Assembly (NCBI RefSeq): GCF_943914805.1
Contig: NZ_CALUDM010000051.1
Coordinates: 1 to 24,655, forward strand
DNA from: an uncultured Acinetobacter sp.
Lineage (GTDB): Bacteria; Pseudomonadota; Gammaproteobacteria; Pseudomonadales; Moraxellaceae
Length of the DNA: 24,655 nt
Direction of reading: 5' to 3'
Shown here piece by piece: positions 23,704 to 24,655 of this stretch. The notes below the pieces were generated by a model. The model searched no databases. It saw nothing but the letters and a program-made list of their open reading frames with translations, and had not been told where the DNA came from. Each line of letters starts with the position of its first letter. Position 1 is the stretch's first letter. Position numbers and translations under genes: made by a program.

Positions 23704-24621
23704 ATGACGAGTATAGATTCCTTTCCCAAAGATAATGTAGAACGTGTTGTTTACTTATATAGCTGCTTAAAACTAAACACCAATCCGTATTCAGATAATA
23801 TTCTAGTAGAAGTATTACTAATTGAAATCGATCCAGAAAACTCTAATAAGCTTAAAATTGATGATAATACTCACAATAAATATTACGTGACTTTTAGAGA
23901 TCTTGATACGGTACAACTAGGATCAATTTGGTCAGGTAATAAATTATTAGAAGGACGAACATTTAATTTTGAAGAACAATTAACAAAAGTTTATTTTGAA
24001 TTTGATTTAAATATTAATAAGCCTAAAATTATTAAGCTGAATGAAGATACTTTATTAAAAGAAAAAATGTATCTACCACTCGAGAATATTTTCTCACCTT
24101 TCTCCATGAAAAAGTATTTTACTTTTTTAATGAGTAATTACTGCGTATTAGAAACTAATGATAAAACAGAAGTATTAATCGACTGTATTCAAACACTACA
24201 TGCATTTTATGTCCCTGCGAGAAAAAAACTGCGAGGTGATTTGATCAACGAAAATCTCAGCATCACTAATATAATTAATGAATACTTTGAGGATTTTTTT
24301 AGCGAAGAAGTGGATGGAGTTGAAACTTTTACGGTAATAATTAAGGAAAAACTATCAAAAAAATTAAGTAAAGAAGTTATTATATTTTTAGCAAATCTAG
24401 CCTTAAATGAAATGACTCAGCAGAAAATTCAAAGTATTAGAGAGTCATTAAATGATGTAAAATTAAATAAATATGGTAGACCATATCCATCTCGATTCGC
24501 TTGTGTAACCCCCCCTCACGCTACCACATTGAAATTTGAAGCCGAAGGAATTTGGTTAGAAGAAGGTAAAAAGTTTTTGGTAACTCATACAAATGATGTT
24601 ACAGGGCGAATTCAAACATGA
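23704..24621 (+). CDS. Unrecognised protein in the transposon end
   Basis: I do not recognise this protein. From ATG 23704 it has 305 residues; TTG at 23698 would add two. AAGAAG lies 10 nt upstream of the ATG. There is no signal peptide or membrane span. Three parts can be seen: a beta-rich N-terminus (about 1-120); a helical middle (about 130-260), starting with an aromatic segment around FSMKKYFTFLMSNY and including LHAFYVPARKKLRGDL; and a C-terminal segment with GRPYPSRFACVTPPH and FEAEGIWLEEGKKFLVTH. It lacks a TnsA-like nuclease pattern, though tnsA takes this place in Tn7. Codon use is far more AT-rich than the core genes. Aromatic and GIWLEEGKKFL-like segments vaguely recall large TnsE/TniE-like accessory proteins; this is a weak impression. 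It may be cut short by a frameshift near 24604. Confidence 0.65.
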   Translation: MTSIDSFPKDNVERVVYLYSCLKLNTNPYSDNILVEVLLIEIDPENSNKLKIDDNTHNKYYVTFRDLDTVQLGSIWSGNKLLEGRTFNFEEQLTKVYFEFDLNINKPKIIKLNEDTLLKEKMYLPLENIFSPFSMKKYFTFLMSNYCVLETNDKTEVLIDCIQTLHAFYVPARKKLRGDLINENLSITNIINEYFEDFFSEEVDGVETFTVIIKEKLSKKLSKEVIIFLANLALNEMTQQKIQSIRESLNDVKLNKYGRPYPSRFACVTPPHATTLKFEAEGIWLEEGKKFLVTHTNDVTGRIQT

Positions 24622-24655
24622 GGTGCGACAGTTTGAAAAGTCTTATGATAATCAA
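24593..24655 (+). CDS. Start of a second element gene or frameshifted continuation (partial)
   Basis: A frame opening with tandem ATG at 24593/24596 stays open to the window end (21 codons, MMLQGEFKHEVRQF and so on). It overlaps the end of the preceding gene by 29 bp. No good ribosome site is at the right distance (GAAGAAGG is about 24 nt away), so it would depend on translational coupling. Alternatively, skipping one base near GGGC (24604-24607) would fuse it to the preceding gene as a longer protein reading NDVTG-EFKHEVRQF. I cannot decide from 63 bases. Confidence 0.4.
   Translation, partial: MMLQGEFKHEVRQFEKSYDNQ

Larger units (their letters stand above)
23581..24655 (+). mobile_element. 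End of a Tn7-like transposon inserted in comM
   Basis: The sequence right of 23580 departs from comM and begins with TGT, the terminal triplet of Tn7-family ends. Starting 5 nt inside come two abutting 21-bp repeats (23586-23627), placed like TnsB-binding sites. Their cores CAATAAA/AAATAAA resemble those I remember for Tn7 (ACAATAAAG) and the V. cholerae CRISPR-associated Tn6677. comM is the established target of AbaR/Tn6022-type islands of Acinetobacter, which make 5-bp target duplications; the flanking five bases here are GTGGC (23576-23580). Base composition drops to roughly 30% G+C by eye. The transposition genes, cargo and opposite end are outside the window, so the subfamily cannot be set. 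Confidence 0.8.

Overview
The window looks like a chromosomal segment of an Acinetobacter species. I base this on the moderately AT-rich base composition, the gene content and order (hom-thrC, pbpG, gacA, pilS-pilR, gpmI-ctpA, lptF-lptG, pepA-holC, nrdR-ribD-methylase-ribE, glnK-amtB, ubiK-comM) and the close resemblance of the proteins to Acinetobacter relatives I remember. No database search was possible. About 23.5 kb is ordinary core genome. The last ~1.07 kb is the end of an integrated Tn7-like element that has broken comM.

Layout. At 1-2756, hom and thrC (threonine biosynthesis) form a + strand pair bounded by terminators. At 2875-3971, pbpG (periplasmic peptidoglycan endopeptidase) is on the - strand. 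At 4202-7923 there is a + strand regulatory block: gacA (response regulator), then pilS and pilR (type IV pilus two-component system), ended by a terminator. At 7960-10712, gpmI and then ctpA read on the - strand. At 10866-13036, lptF and lptG (inner-membrane permease pair for LPS/LOS transport) read on the - strand with a 1-bp TAATG overlap. At 13180-15779, pepA, holC and an unknown coiled-coil protein read on the + strand. At 15808-20118, dedA and a nrdR-ribD-adenine methylase-ribE cluster are on the - strand. At 20272-22116, glnK and amtB (nitrogen sensing and ammonium transport) are on the - strand behind a good sigma-54-type promoter. From 22442, ubiK and the 5' part of comM are on the + strand.

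The accessory region starts at 23581. The comM reading frame is coherent through Gly280 (ending at 23580) and is then replaced by foreign DNA. The foreign DNA begins with TGT and carries two nearly identical 21-bp tandem direct repeats (23586-23606 and 23607-23627) containing CAATAAA/AAATAAA cores. This matches the layout of TnsB-binding sites at Tn7-like ends, and comM is the known target of the AbaR/Tn6022 resistance islands. Inside the end lies a very AT-rich gene of about 305 residues that I do not recognise. It is followed by a second frame that either starts a new overlapping gene or is the same gene after a frameshift. The window stops there, so the cargo, the transposition genes and the far end are not visible.

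Regulatory features include nine intrinsic-terminator-like hairpins, a sigma-54 promoter for glnK, two NtrC-like dyads further upstream of it, and a region upstream of ubiK (22290-22346) with mutually exclusive, partly pseudoknot-like pairings.
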